Below are positions 9,710 through 21,194 of a stretch of DNA of 64,000 nt, piece after piece (positions within the stretch are counted from its first letter, which is position 1; every line of letters starts with the position of its first letter). Source of the DNA: Bostrychus sinensis (Eukaryota; Chordata; Actinopteri; Gobiiformes; Eleotridae); NCBI GenBank assembly GCA_020698575.1, contig CM036243.1, positions 40,400,207 to 40,464,206 on the forward strand. Direction: 5' to 3'. Under the pieces are notes generated by a model that was not told the origin of the DNA, did not search any database, and worked only from the letters and a program-made list of their open reading frames with translations. The position numbers and the translations under genes are program-made.

Positions 9710-10054
9710 GTCCCAGAAAATCTCAGAGCAGTGTGTGCAGCAGAGTGTGGTTGTTCTGTCACTAGAACATGTGGCTGAGAGGAGAACATCTAATAAAAGT
9801 ACATTTGTTCAAACAGCTCTGACTAAAACAGTTCATATATCAGCAACAGTTTGAAAGAAGACATTTATCTGTTTTTATCAGTCATTTCTCTGAATAATGT
9901 TGTATTGTTCCTGTCCTGTGTGCACTGGTGTGACTGTCTGACTAACACTTCCAGACGTATTTATTCATCTCTGGGACACTGATACAATGAAGACCTACAG
10001 CATTTCTGTCTCTGTCAGTGTTTTATGGATTAGCCTCACTCTGCTGTTTACACT
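9710..10054 (-). other. NLR intron, continuation of duplicated flank
   Basis: It starts with the right target duplication GTCCC (9710-9714) and continues the match to the second copy (about 60350-60695). Homology ends abruptly at about 10055, where copy 1 and copy 2 carry unrelated sequence. Confidence 0.85.
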
Positions 10055-10332
10055 GGAATCTGAGCGAGCCCTGACCTGGAGAAAGAATGTTCACACTTAT
10101 AAAACCAGGCGCATGCACACCTGCACGCAATTTCCCTTTTATAGATCCCACCTAGAGTAGAAAGGTGCACACGTAAACCCACCTCACGTCACGCCCTCTC
10201 CACGCCTCGAATCCACCAAAGGACAATGCAAAGTGACTTCTGAATGAGATTTACCTAAACATGAGCCGCTAATGAAAGGATTTCACAGAAAAAACATGGA
10301 AGAGAGGGAGGCGCGTGATGCTCCACGCAGCA

Positions 10333-10368
<36 letters not shown>

Positions 10369-10873
10369 GAGAAAAGAAGGACGTCTGATGTCACTTCCCA
10401 GTGAGTTCACTCCGTTGTTGGTTTTACTGTATACACAACTGTTCTTTGTCATTTGACCAAATCGAATTATTTAAGACATATCTTCCAGCAGTTTAACTTA
10501 GTTACTCTGTGAGAAATCTAGTATCGTATATATTCGCTTCGTGTCTAAGCCACTTTCAGTAATAGTTTACTAGTCTCTGTTAGCCTTTAGCGTATCTTAG
10601 CCTAGCATTAGCATGGCGTCTTTACCCCTCTTTTCTGCTCAGTGCCATATGTTCAGTGAGAATCCTGCCTCCTTTAGTGATGATAGCAGTAGGTGTGTGA
10701 AGTGTAGTTTGTTTTTAGTTTTAGATCTGACCAAAAACCTAATTTCCCTTTATTTTGAAGGTAAAGGCTTAGATTTATTAAGTTTTCATGAAAAAAGTAT
10801 TATAATATGTCAGGATTACAGTATGTCAAAAATCTGTCATTATAATGGAAGTCAATGGGCCCAAATACGTCCT
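10055..10873. other. Copy-1-specific intron sequence with an AC microsatellite
   Basis: No exon recognised. It includes an (AC)n microsatellite at about 10335-10367. An 87-codon frame at 10613-10876 has no recognisable features and I do not call it a gene. Confidence 0.5.
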
Positions 10874-11625
10874 TAAGGTAACGAGTGACAAGTTTTTACA
10901 AAAACCTGTCTTTGCTCCAAAAATAAAAATGCATCAAAACCAATGTTGTTATTAATTATTGACTTGGTGAAGGCTCTAATAACTTTACCCCAAGTGATCC
11001 ACTCTGCAACTAATTTTTGGATAATAGGGCTTTTTTTTTTTTTTTTTTGCCATCTAAAAAAAGTTGGGTTTTTGATGACAAAAAGGCCATAAAAACATAT
11101 AAATTATTAATAAATGAAAATAAACTTAATATTTATGGTTAGGGCTGAAGTAGTAAAAAGGATTTCATGCGAAAAAAGTAAAAAAAAAATTAATATTTTA
11201 CATTTTTATAGCTATTTTATGAGAGGTCCCAAACGGGTCCCTAAGGTAACAAGTGTAAGTTTTTTCAATAATCTGTCCTTGCTTTAAAAATAAAAGTGCA
11301 TCAAAACCAGTGTTGTTATTAATTATTGACTTAGTGAAGGCTCTAATAACTTTACCCCAAGTGATCCACTCTGCAACTCATTTTTGGATAAAAGGGAATA
11401 TTTTGTGATTTTGCTATCTAAAAAAATGGGGTTTTGATGACAAAAAGGCCATAAAAACATAGAAAATATAAATAAATGTTAATAAACTTCATATCTATGA
11501 TTAGAGCTAAAGTGGTAGAAAGGATTTCATGTGAAAAAAGTAAAAAAAAAAAAAAAATTAATATTTGACATTTTTATAGCTATTTTTGAGAGGTCCCAAA
11601 CGGGTCCCTAAGGTAACAAGTGTAT
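10874..11625. repeat. Tandem duplication, 2 units of about 368 bp plus the start of a third
   Basis: Unit 1 is 10874-11242 and unit 2 is 11243-11609. A third unit begins at 11610 and breaks off at about 11625 where the LINE starts. Each starts AAGGTAAC and ends near GGTCCCAAACGGGTCC. A homopolymer T tract (about 11032-11048) interrupts unit 1. Non-coding. Confidence 0.85.
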
Positions 11626-11638
11626 GTAAATTTTTAGG

Positions 11639-13499
11639 GTGCCCAGGGGATTAAAGACAGTTCTAGACAATGTAGCTCCATTAAAACAAAAGGTTGTTAG
11701 GCCGAATCGAGTAGCACCATGGTTTAATGCTGAAACACGTTCCCTTAAACAAGCAACCTGTAAATTAGAAAGGCTATGGCTCTGTCACTGCAGCTCAGAT
11801 CAGTCTCTGAATGCCTGGAAATATAGTTTTAAATTATAAAAAATCTCTGCGTGAGGCCAAAACCAGATACTATTCAACTTTAATAGAAGAAAACAGGAAC
11901 AACCCTAGGTTTGTGTTGAGCGCTGTAGCCAGGCTGACCACCAGTCACAGCTCAGTAGAACCCCGTATCCCTGTTACTCTCAGCTGGCAACACTTTCTTA
12001 CATTTTTAACAACAAAATCACAAGTATCAGAGACAAATTAAATAATATTCTCCTACGATCAGCTCAGAGCCAAAGCTGTAAAAATGGAGGCCACTATAAA
12101 ACCATCTGTAACGTTAGACTGCTTCATCGCTGTAGACCAAACTGAGATAACATCAGTCATTATGTCCTCCAAAACCTCAACTTGTCTTTTAGACCCAATT
12201 CCTACCAAACTTTTTAAAGAAACTCTTCCCCTAATTAATGAACCTATACTCAACATAATAAACGCCTCCTTAGAAACAGGCTATGTGCCACAGTCTTTTA
12301 AATATGCAGTTATTAAACCGCTTCTGAAAAAAACCCAGTCTAGATCCTGACATTTTAGCCAACTATAGACCAATATCAAATCTCCCTTTTATTTCAAAAA
12401 GACAGACAATGGACTGGTCTCAGTCCTGGTTCTGTTAGATCTCAGTGAAGCCTTTGACACCATTGACCACAGCATCTTACTCCAGAGATTAGACTGTGAC
12501 ATAGGAGTCAGAGGAGCGCCCCCTGCTGGTTTAAATCATACTTATCAGACAGGTACCAGTTTGTCAGTGTAAATGAACATTCCTCACAGTGCAGTAAAGT
12601 TAGTTATTGAGTGCCACAAGGCTCAGTACTTGGACCCATTCTGTTCATGCTTTACATGCTGCCTTTAGGAAACATAATCAGAAAACATGGCATTAATTTT
12701 CACTGTTACACAGACGATACACAGTTGTATTTATCAATTAAACCTGATCAGAACGACCGCGTTGAGAAACCTAGTGCCTGTGTGATAGACATAAAGACCT
12801 GGATGACAATTAATTATCTCCTCCTAAACCCAGAAAAAACAGAGGTCATTATACTAGGCCCCATAAAGCTGAGAGATGCTCTGTCTGACCAGAGTCTCCC
12901 TGGACGGTGTCAGTGTAGCCTCAAGTTCTACTGTGACAAACTTAGGAGTTTTATTTGATCAAGATTTATCATTTAAGGCTCATATAAACCAAGCCTGTAA
13001 AACAGCATTCTTTCACTTATGTAACATAGCCAAAATCAGAAATATTTTATCTAAAAATGACGCTGAAAAACTTGTCCATGCGTTTGTTACATCTAGGTTG
13101 GATTACTGTAACTCTCTGCTGACAGCGTGCCCTAAAAACTCATTAAAATGTTTTCAGCTTGTTCAAAACGCAGCAGCAAGATTATTAACAGGAACTAATA
13201 GGAGAGAACAGATTACTCCTGTGCTAGCTTCACTTCTCTGGCTTCCAGTTGAATTCAGAATTAGGTTTAAAATCCTTCTCCTGACTTACAAGGCTGTAAA
13301 TGGTATGGCCCTACATTAATGATGTTATAGAGCCATACCAACCAAGCAGAGTACTGCGCTCACAAAATGCAGGGCTATTAGTGGTTCCCAGGGTTTCTAA
13401 AAGTACAGTTGGAGGTAGAGCCTTTAGTTACCAAGCTCCTGTTTTATGGAATCAGCTTCCAGCTCATGTTAGAGGCAGACACAGTCTCTACATTTAAGG
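11639..13499 (+). pseudogene. L2-like LINE reverse transcriptase, multiply frameshifted
   Basis: Successive frames show APWFNAETRSLKQATCKLER, a conserved RT stretch around PIPTKLFKETLPLINEPILN, a palm fragment at about 12423-12490 (VLLDLSEAFDTIDHSILL), PQGSVLGPILFMLYMLPLGN, YTDDTQLYLSIKPDQ (the catalytic YxDD as YTDD) and the C-terminal LDYCNSLLTACPKNS, NAAARLLTGTNRREQITPVL. Frameshifts and an internal deletion around 12350-12400 separate them. The clade assignment rests on the C-terminal motif and the 3' tail. Not functional. Confidence 0.85.
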
Positions 13500-13988
13500 T
13501 TAGGCTTAAAACGTTCCTCTTCGAGAAAGCTTATGGTCAGGGCAGGAACAGGGTTAATTCCACAGTTGAAGCTAGGCTGCTCTAGGAGCTAGAAGCTGGG
13601 GGAAGTATGGTGCACTGACCTCTGACCTCTGGTTTCATCTGCTGCTCCTCTTCTATCACTGTGATTAATATAATGAAATACTCTATAACTCCAATCAGTT
13701 CATAGCTGTTCACAGGTTGTCCCTCTCTCCCGGTCCCCTCTGGGGAGTGGGGACTGTTTCAGATGCCTGGCTGCTGGCAGATGTCCCAGTGACGATTGGA
13801 TCTTAGCTGACCCCATCTGTGCTCCTGTCCCGACCTGTGGGCCCTCAACCTCACCTCTAAGGATTTCCCGGATCTCCCTCACCCAACTCACCTGTCTGGA
13901 TGAGGCCCCTGCTGCATCCTCTGGACTTCCTCAACCTATCTCGCCCCACTCTCGTCTGGATGAATCCTTACAGAGCTGATCTATGATC

Positions 13989-14997
13989 CTATAGATCAGG
14001 GGTCACTAATAGGCGGACCGCGATCCGACTCCGGATCCAGGCGCCGTCCCATCCGGACCCGAACCCATGTATCACACCACGGACATGAACCTGTTCAGCC
14101 CCACACTCACCGGGAGCGCAGTGGCACCTCTCTCAACACGCAGTGTGTCCTGGCGCTTTAAAGCTCTAACATGAACAGTGCAGGGTTTAAATCAGGTGTT
14201 TTTGGCTATTGTCCAACAAAATGACAGACCTAGCTCCAGACTATGTACGAAGGGTCCGGCCTGCTCGATTTACAACAGATAGAAGTTTTCTTTTTACGGA
14301 TCAGTGAGACGAGCTGGAGACAACACACACTGTGGCTGTGAGCGGTTCTGTCCCACAGCTCACCCCTCCCACCGGCGTTTGTCCCTCCGTCCCACAGTGG
14401 AGAGACAACTGTCTCATATTTACCAGAGAACTGGGAGGTAACGTGTTTTGAGGCGTGGTACAGAGCCCTTAAGTTTTAATGGCTGATACAACTCCTGTGT
14501 TGAAATAGACGGCGAATCTTTGCATGTGACGCTCTCAGCCAATCAGATCTGAGGATTTAGAAACACAGAGCGGTGACTGTGAGGGAGACAGACAGTGCAG
14601 AAATGAGAGAGACAGATGTAGAAAGGAACAGAGGTCAGCTCTAAACCCCTGTGTCTCCTGTGTTCTGAGTCAGGGACAATTATTAAGAGCATTTTTATTT
14701 TATAACTGTAGCTATTTATTTGATATAAGAAAAAAAAATATATATATATATATGTCTACCCTGTTATTTTATTATTTCATGTCACCCAGTTTGTTTTAAA
14801 ACTGATGTTAATGTTAGGAAAATGTTATTGCCATAATATACAATTCTACTGTATTTGCACTATAGACACAGATGTTGATGAAACTGCAATGCTTTTTTAA
14901 GGCACAAAATAACATTTTGATGTTCCGGACCTTCACTTGAGAACATTTTCCCAAATTGGACCTCAGTGAATTTTAATTGATGACTCCTGCTATAGAT
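13989..14997. mobile_element. Non-autonomous hAT element with 8-bp TSD, nested in the LINE
   Basis: The element proper is 13997-14989 (993 bp). The ends are CAGGGGTCACTAAT and, inverted, CAGGAGTCATCAAT. It is flanked by perfect 8-bp duplications CTATAGAT at 13989-13996 and 14990-14997. No transposase frame was seen. An (AT)n run lies near 14737-14752. It inserted after the LINE. Confidence 0.9.
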
Positions 14998-15306
14998 GAA
15001 CTAATGAACTAAAAGTCCTAGACACATTGCCTGTCCGTCCTGGGAGAGGATCTCTCCTTCAATATGGGCTCCATAAGGTTTCTTCTTTTTTTCCATAGCT
15101 GGGTTTTTTTAGAAGTTTTTCCTTACCGAGAAGGGGGGTCTAAGAACAGGAGTGTCCTGGGTCTGTTTAGTGTAGTTATTGTTTGTGTTGATTGTGTGTT
15201 AAGTCTGATTGTGTGTTTATGTTTGATCAACTGTTTGTGAAGCCCTTTGAGGCAACTTTTGTTGTGATGCTGGGCTATACAAATAAATCTGAATTGAATT
15301 GAATTG

Positions 15307-16292
15307 AACACACACACGTACACATCTATATTGGAAAGAGCATGCCGCTTTTCTGATTAAAAAAACAAAATTAGGTATCACTTTTTGGGAGTTCCTTGCG
15401 CTGTACTCTAATTGGAAATTATAATAAATGAAAGAGCATAAAATGTGTGGGAAGCATCACAATCCTAGGTTCTCACATGGAAATCATTTTTCTGTGGAGG
15501 CTGGTACGTGCACGCAGAGGTCTGAGTAGAGGTGGTGTGTAAAGAGAGGGGACAGCGCTGTGGTGGACAGATGTCCATTCAGTCTGGGTTTGACTCTGTG
15601 CTTCATTAAAACCACTCAGCTCTGATATGAACCTGTGTCTGTAAGAGTTGTTCATGCTCATGTCCTATCATTGTTTTATAAATCCAGTCACGGATTCATC
15701 AGAGATCATCTCTGCTGTTAGTTCACACCGTGGACAATGACGGAGCCAGCGCGCAGCGCCCTGTGAACGTGCACGGGCGTGCACGGATACGAATTTACTT
15801 AATTGTCAAGAATTCTGAGTGAAGTTATGAAAAAAATCATATGGCCTTCCCACACTTTCACCCACTGCTTGTTTAAATAACAATGCCTGAATCAAATCCT
15901 TAGTTTTTTTCTGAGAGATATAAAGTGAAGGTGAACTGCATCAAACGTGCAGCAAACAAGGATTTGTCAGACAGCTTCAGTTCAGCAGCTCACTGTGAGG
16001 GTCGCCTTTGTGCCGTGTCTCCAAAATGTGTGCGCGGTGCACGCACGAGTGAGAACTGGCGTAGAGATACGCAAGGTTTCAGTTCTAGTTGTTTTTTGTA
16101 AGTTCCATCTCTGGCGCAGAGAGCTGCGTATGCCAATTTCAGCCTTGTTTTGGGCGAACGCAAGCTTTATAGATGAGACCCCAGGTCTCCCAGCTTCACT
16201 CTCTCTGTTGATCATTTACCACATTCACTGCTCTCTAGTTTTATTCTTCTATTTTATATTTATTTGTGTGTTTTACAGAAGTGTCCCAGTTT
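15307..16292. other. Copy-1-specific intron sequence, unassigned
   Basis: No exon recognised. Includes CpG-containing stretches around 15720-15790 and 16015-16160 that look like an old dispersed element, but I could not define ends. Homology with the second NLR copy resumes at about 16293. Confidence 0.4.
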
Positions 16293-16526
16293 TCTTTAGA
16301 TAAACCAAACTGAAACACATATTTGGGGTTGTGTTGTTTAAGTCCTGGTTCTCCTCAGCCTCTGGACTGACTGATGACTGACTGTGTAAACAGCTGGATT
16401 GGAGAGGTGCACACAGTTAAAACCTTCCCAAGAGAGCTCCAGTTTTTAGCCATTTAATGCTCACATCTACACTTGTAATGAAACATGTTTGATAAATGAG
16501 AGTCATGATCCCAGAGCTGTCCTGAC

Positions 16527-16700
16527 CTGAGAGTGTCCAGTCTGCAGTGGGGGTCCTCCTGTAGAGCAGACAGGAGCTTTACTCCTGTGTCTCCTGGATG
16601 GTTGTAGCTCAGGTCCAGGTCTCTCAGATGGGAGGGGTTGGACCTCAGAGCTGAGGCCAGAGAAGCACAGCCTTCCTCTGAGATCAGACAACCTGAGAGT
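16527..16700 (-). CDS. LRR exon 2 of NLR copy 1 (174 bp)
   Basis: Minus strand, acceptor AG at 16701-16702, donor GT (GTCAGG) at 16525-16526. It encodes LSGCLISEEGCASLASAL, then LRDLDLSYNHPGDTGVKLL and DPHCRLDTLR: two ribonuclease-inhibitor-type leucine-rich repeats. The length of 174 bp is the standard fish NLR LRR cassette, starting with one base of a split codon and ending with two, so cassettes can be added or lost without changing frame. It joins in phase to the preceding LRR exon. The amino-acid sequence is the same in the copy at 62131-62304. Confidence 0.93.
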
Positions 16701-17630
16701 CTGAGAACACACAACATTATACACAATCAGTCAAATAACAAGTCTCTTATCTGCTTTAACAGGGGACAGTCCAGGAACCACACAGTTCACTGCACTGTTG
16801 TCAGAGGAAGCTCTCAGTCATCCAGGTCATCATGACATACAGGTTTAGCATTAAACACATCACCAGTCAAATTATATGTCTCTTATCTGCATTAGTAGGT
16901 CACACTGCAGCAGTTCACACAGTTTAATCAAGTCTGGTTCATTTGTTAATCAGAAAATTGGAGTCATGGTCTTTCTTTAAATACCCGAACAAAGGCTTTT
17001 TTCATAGAATTGCTCCATTGTTTCTTTTCCATGGAGCACCTGATTCTTTTTAATAAGTGAAGATCAAGACTTCCAAATGCAGTTTATACACAGAGCTAAT
17101 AGAGGTTTTGCTGATGACCCAACCCCAGTTTACACCAAAAGCATCAGTGAGTAACGTCTGACTTTATCTGTAGGAGGATTGTTAACAAGACCTGATGTCC
17201 AGCGTAGATGCTGCACACGCAGACCATCAGCACAGCACCAGTTAGTTTCTCAGGAGCATGAGAAAGTCTCAATTTTGTTTATTCACTCATGTTCCTTAGG
17301 GCCCCTGTAGTAAAGTGAACTTCTTACATGGAGAAGTTAATTGTTGAGAGGCAGAAATGTTACGTCATTTGTGACGCCAGGCAGCCATTTTAGAAAGACA
17401 AGATGAATCCATGAGGCTCAGGGGCCACAGCTTTGTGTTTAGACAGTGAGTTTCTGTAAAACAGAGAAGGAAAATCGACTCGAGCAGCAGCAGCTCTGAC
17501 GCTCTCGGTGTAAACTGGTGTTTTTAAACAGACCCTCGTAAAACAAGCTGCTAACAGGGCATCCCGCTGTAAACTCAGGGTAACAAGCTGAGTGTAGATA
17601 AAAGTAAACATAATGTTGCTGTTTCCTGAC
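16701..17630 (-). other. Intron between LRR exons
   Basis: No exon seen. The part up to about 17103 is duplicated at 62305-62706; beyond that, copy 1 is unique. The end of the duplicated block is at about 17103 / 62706. Confidence 0.6.
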
Positions 17631-17804
17631 CTGAGCTGTTCCAGTTTACAGTGAGGACTCTTCAGTCCAACAGACAACATCTCCAGCCCTGAGTCCTTCA
17701 AGTTGTTGTTACTGAGGTCCAGGACTCTCAGACTAGAGGACTGGGAGCTGAGGACTGAGGACAGAGCTTCACAGCTTCTCTCTGACAGGCCACAGATGCT
17801 TATT
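17631..17804 (-). CDS. LRR exon 1 of NLR copy 1 (174 bp)
   Basis: Minus strand, acceptor AG at 17805-17806, donor GTCAGG at 17625-17630. It encodes ISICGLSERSCEALSSVL, SSLRVLDLSNNNLKDSGLE and SPHCKLEQLR, two leucine-rich repeats of the ribonuclease-inhibitor type. The first base completes the Leu codon left by the NACHT exon, and the last two bases join to the next LRR exon as Arg. The reading frame is therefore continuous from NACHT through both LRR cassettes. Confidence 0.93.
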
Positions 17805-17871
17805 CTAGAGAGAAAATATTGATTTGTAGAAGTTGATTTAAATACAATTCAGTAAAACCAACAGTACTCAC

Positions 17872-19642
17872 AGAGCTTTGTTGGAGGCTTTGACCACTGG
17901 CAGCAGCCTCAGGAGAGCCTCCTCTGAAGCAGAGTATTTCTTCAGCTCAAACACGTCCAGATGTTCTTCTGATGACAGTAAGATGAAGGCCAGAGCTGAC
18001 CACTCAGCAGGAGATGGTCCACCTTCAGACAGACGTCCTGAACTCAGGTACTGTTGGATCTGCGCCACCAGAGAACGGTCATTCAGTTCATTCAGACAGT
18101 GGAGCAGGCTGATGCTTCTCTCTGCAGACACATCCTCACTCATCTTCTTCTTGATGTACTCAGCTGTTTCCTGATTGGTCTGGGAGCTACTTCCTGTCTC
18201 TGTCAGCAGACCTTGTAGAAGGCTCTGATTGGTTGGCAGTGAAAGGCCCAGGAGGAAGCGGAGGAACAAATCCAGGTGTCCATTTGGACTCTGTAAGGCC
18301 TGGTCCACAGCTGTCTGGTGAAAATCTACCACATCATTCTTCTGGGTTTTTGTTGAGAGCAGGTTGGTCCCAGTGTTGACAAAGGTCTGATGGACGTGAA
18401 GAGCAGCCAGAAACTCCTGGACACTCAGATGGATGAAGCAGTAGACCTTGTCCTGGTACAGGCCTGGCTCCTCTCTAAAGACCTGTGTGAACACTCCAGA
18501 GTACACTGAGGCCGCTGTGGGCTCCAGGCCACACTCGCTCAGGTCTGACTCGTAGAAGATCAGGTTTCCTTTCTGCAGCTGCTCAAAGGCCACTTTTCCC
18601 AAAGACTCCACCATCTTCCTGGTTTCTGGACTCCAGTGTGGGTCTGTCTCAGATCCTCCTTCATACTTGATGTTCTTGACTTTGGCCTGAACCACCAGGA
18701 AGTGGATGTACATCTGAGTCAGGGTCTTGGGCAGCTCTCCTCTCTCTCTGGTTTTCAACACATGCTCCAGGACTGTGGAGAGGATCCAGCAGAAGACTGG
18801 CATGTGGCACATGATGTGGAGGCTTCGGGACGTCCTGATGTGGGAGATGACGGCTGTGGCCTGCTGTTTGTCTCTGAACCTGTTCCTGAAGTACTGCTCC
18901 TTCTGTGGGTCGGTGAACCCTCTGACCTCTGTCACCACAGAAACACACTCAGCAGGGATCTGATTGGCCGCCGCGGGTCGTGTGGTTATCCAGAGGCGAG
19001 CGGAGGGAAGCAGGGTCCCCCTGATGAGGTTTACCAGCAGCACATCCACTGAGCTGGACTCTGTGCTGTCAGTCAGGGCCTTGGTTTTGGTGAAGTCCAG
19101 AGGAAGTCTGCACTCGTCCAGACCGTCAAAGATGAAGACCACCTGGAGGTCTTCAAAGCTGCAGAGTTCTGTATTAGTTTGACTAAAGAAGTGATGAACA
19201 AGTTGCACCAAGCTGAAGCTTCTCTCTTTCAGCACATTGAGTGCTCTGAAAGTGAACGGGAACAGCAGCTGTATGTCCTGGTTGGCTTTGCCTTCAGCCC
19301 AGTCCAGACTGAACTTCTGAGTGAGCACTGTTTTCCCAATGCCAGCCACTCCCTTTGTCAGCACTGTTCTGATTGGTCCATGTGTGTCAGCTGGGCCTTT
19401 AAAGATGTCTTCACATGTGATGGCTGTCTCTGGTCTGCCTGGTTTCCTGGAGGCTGTTTCGATCTGTCTGACCTCATGTTCCTGGTTGACCTCTGAAGGC
19501 CCTCCCTCTGTGATGTAGAGCTCTGTGTAGATCTGGTTCAGAAGGGTGGGGTTTCCTGCTTTAGCGATGCCCTCAAACACACACTGACACTTCTGCTGCA
19601 GGTTAGACTTCAGTTTACTCTGACAAACTCCAGAATAACTCC
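17872..19642 (-). CDS. FISNA-NACHT exon of NLR copy 1
   Basis: A single 1,771-bp exon, acceptor at 19643-19644, donor GTGAGT at 17866-17871. Upstream of the first in-frame Met (19580) it encodes the FISNA start (GVCQSKLKSNLQQKCQCVFE). Counting from that Met: ITEGGPSEVNQEHEVRQIE at about 23-41, Walker A GVAGIGKT at 77-84, Walker B VVFIFDGLDE at 147-156, sensor-like LWITTRPAAANQIP, then winged-helix and helical regions ending ASEEALLRLLPVVKASNKAL. NACHT domains bind ATP and drive oligomerisation of cytosolic sensors. The frame has no stop or frameshift, and key ATPase residues are intact. It is the most secure exon of the gene. Confidence 0.96.
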
Positions 19643-19729
19643 CTGAATGAAGACAACAGATAAAGCCATGAGTCTCAGAGAATATAAAATGACTGTGAGC
19701 ACCTTGTTAAATGTGTTAAATGGTCCTAC

Positions 19730-19934
19730 TGCTCCACAGACGCTCAGCCAGCTCCTTCTGCTTCATCCTCCTCAGGAAGTTCAGTGTGATCTTCAGAAAA
19801 GCCTCACTGCTGCTCCTCTGCTCTTCATCCTCATCCTTCAGAGGCTCTAAGCATTCTGGGTAATCTGTACTCAGAACCTTGTGGAGCTTCTTCAGCTCCT
19901 TCTTGACAAAAGTGAAGATGTCCTCCTCCAGAAG
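19730..19934 (-). CDS. N-terminal helical exon of NLR copy 1
   Basis: 205 bp, acceptor (TTCAG) at 19935-19936, donor at 19728-19729. It encodes LLEEDIFTFVKKELKKLHKV, LSTDYPECLEPLKDEDEEQR and EAFLKITLNFLRRMKQKELA. This is the pre-FISNA segment of teleost NLRC3-like proteins. It starts in phase 0 and ends with one base that joins the NACHT exon in frame. The upstream exon 5 ends with two spare bases, so a short intervening exon is expected between 20038 and 22636 or another splice is used. Confidence 0.9.
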
Positions 19935-20029
19935 CTGAACAGATACATTATAAACAACACAAATGCAGTCAGTGCTCAGATCTACATAAAACCATCTCCT
20001 TTTATGAACATTGAAGTGTCTACGACTTA

Positions 20030-21194
20030 CTCTAGAGCACATGTGTCAAACTCAAGGCCCGCGGGCCAAATGTGGCCCGCAGGATAATTTCTTGTGGCCC
20101 GCGAGATCATTTCCATTTTATATTAATAATAGCCCGCCGATATATTGTGCTCGATCTGTTTGAACTACATCTCCCATAATGCACTGCAGAAGCGGCGCTG
20201 CTGCGCGCCGGCACTGCCCCTCCCCCGCTGTTTTAGCGAGCGGCATTTAATGAGCCGCAGGAGCAGAGAGAGAAGGATTCTCCAACAGGAAATTTAACTT
20301 TCCACAAAAGAAATGGACAAAGAGGGGTCAGTGAGAGCAGGAGCTTCTTAAACACTGGGACTCTCTGTAAACTCTCTACACTTTGTTTGTTGAGCTCATG
20401 TGGCAGCAATAAAAACAGGCTCCAACCTCTCAGCATTGTAAGAACATCTCATTTACAAACCCCATCTTTAAAAACAGAAAACCAAGTTGTGTCAGTAAAA
20501 CCAAGTTATCAGCAGAGAGTTGTCTGAGTTCATTCACAGCACTGCCCTCCGTCGCTCTTTTTCCTTTCTCTCTGTCGCTGCTTGTGCTCTAATGCACTCA
20601 TTAACACACAGCGAGCTAAACCTGACCAGAAAGAGCTATAATCCTGCTCACACCGTGTCCTGCAGAGGACAGAGAGGTGGACAGTAGTTTGCTCAATAGA
20701 ACTAAAGTAGGCCTATTATACGTATTTGTGTGTAGGAGCTGACTCAGCTTAAAGTTGTGCTGGGCTTATCCACATGAGGGCCATGACATGAACCTAAATA
20801 TTTATTTGCTGGTCCCCACTGTCACAGTAAAACAGAGTGGCCCTGATGAAAACATCTGTCGTATATGAGGAGCTGGGTGGCAGTAAATAATACTTAATAA
20901 ATAAATAATTGGCCAGTGTTAGTCAGTAGTCTGTGGCCTATTTGTTGTTATTTGTTGAGTTCCAAGTTCTGATTTAAAACAAAACTACAAAGCCCCTTAA
21001 AACCACAAATCTACAGCTGTAGTTCTGTGGGGAAGTATTATTCTATGTTAAAAAGCCTATTGTAGCCTAACTGAGAACAAAAATACAGTAGGCTGGCTTT
21101 ATTATTTATATAATACTCTTATTCAGCCACGACCAACACTGGTTTTCTAATTTTGGCCCCAGCTCCGATTGAGTTTGACACCCCTGCTCTAAAA
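20030..21194. mobile_element. Non-autonomous hAT element with imperfect 8-bp TSD
   Basis: The element is 20038-21186 (1,149 bp). Ends are CACATGTGTCAAACTCAA and, inverted, CAGGGGTGTCAAACTCAA. Flanks are CTCTAGAG (20030-20037) and CTCTAAAA (21187-21194), six of eight matching. The ends carry GGCCCGCGGGCC-type palindromic sequence common in fish hATs. No intact transposase was found. Confidence 0.85.

Larger units (their letters stand above)
11630..15306 (+). mobile_element. L2-like LINE, 5'-truncated and decayed, with a hAT inserted in its 3' UTR
   Basis: Broken reverse-transcriptase coding sequence (11639-13499) is followed by a long 3' UTR ending at about 15306 in a GAATT-type short tandem tail, just after the motif TTGTGAAGCCCTTTGAGG typical of teleost L2 ends. 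It lies in an NLR intron on the opposite strand to that gene. The 3' UTR is split by the hAT element 13997-14989. Confidence 0.8.

Noticed and set aside
18636..19052. Plus-strand frame of 138 codons and several others across 17868-19580
   Set aside because: Shadows of the FISNA-NACHT exon in other frames.
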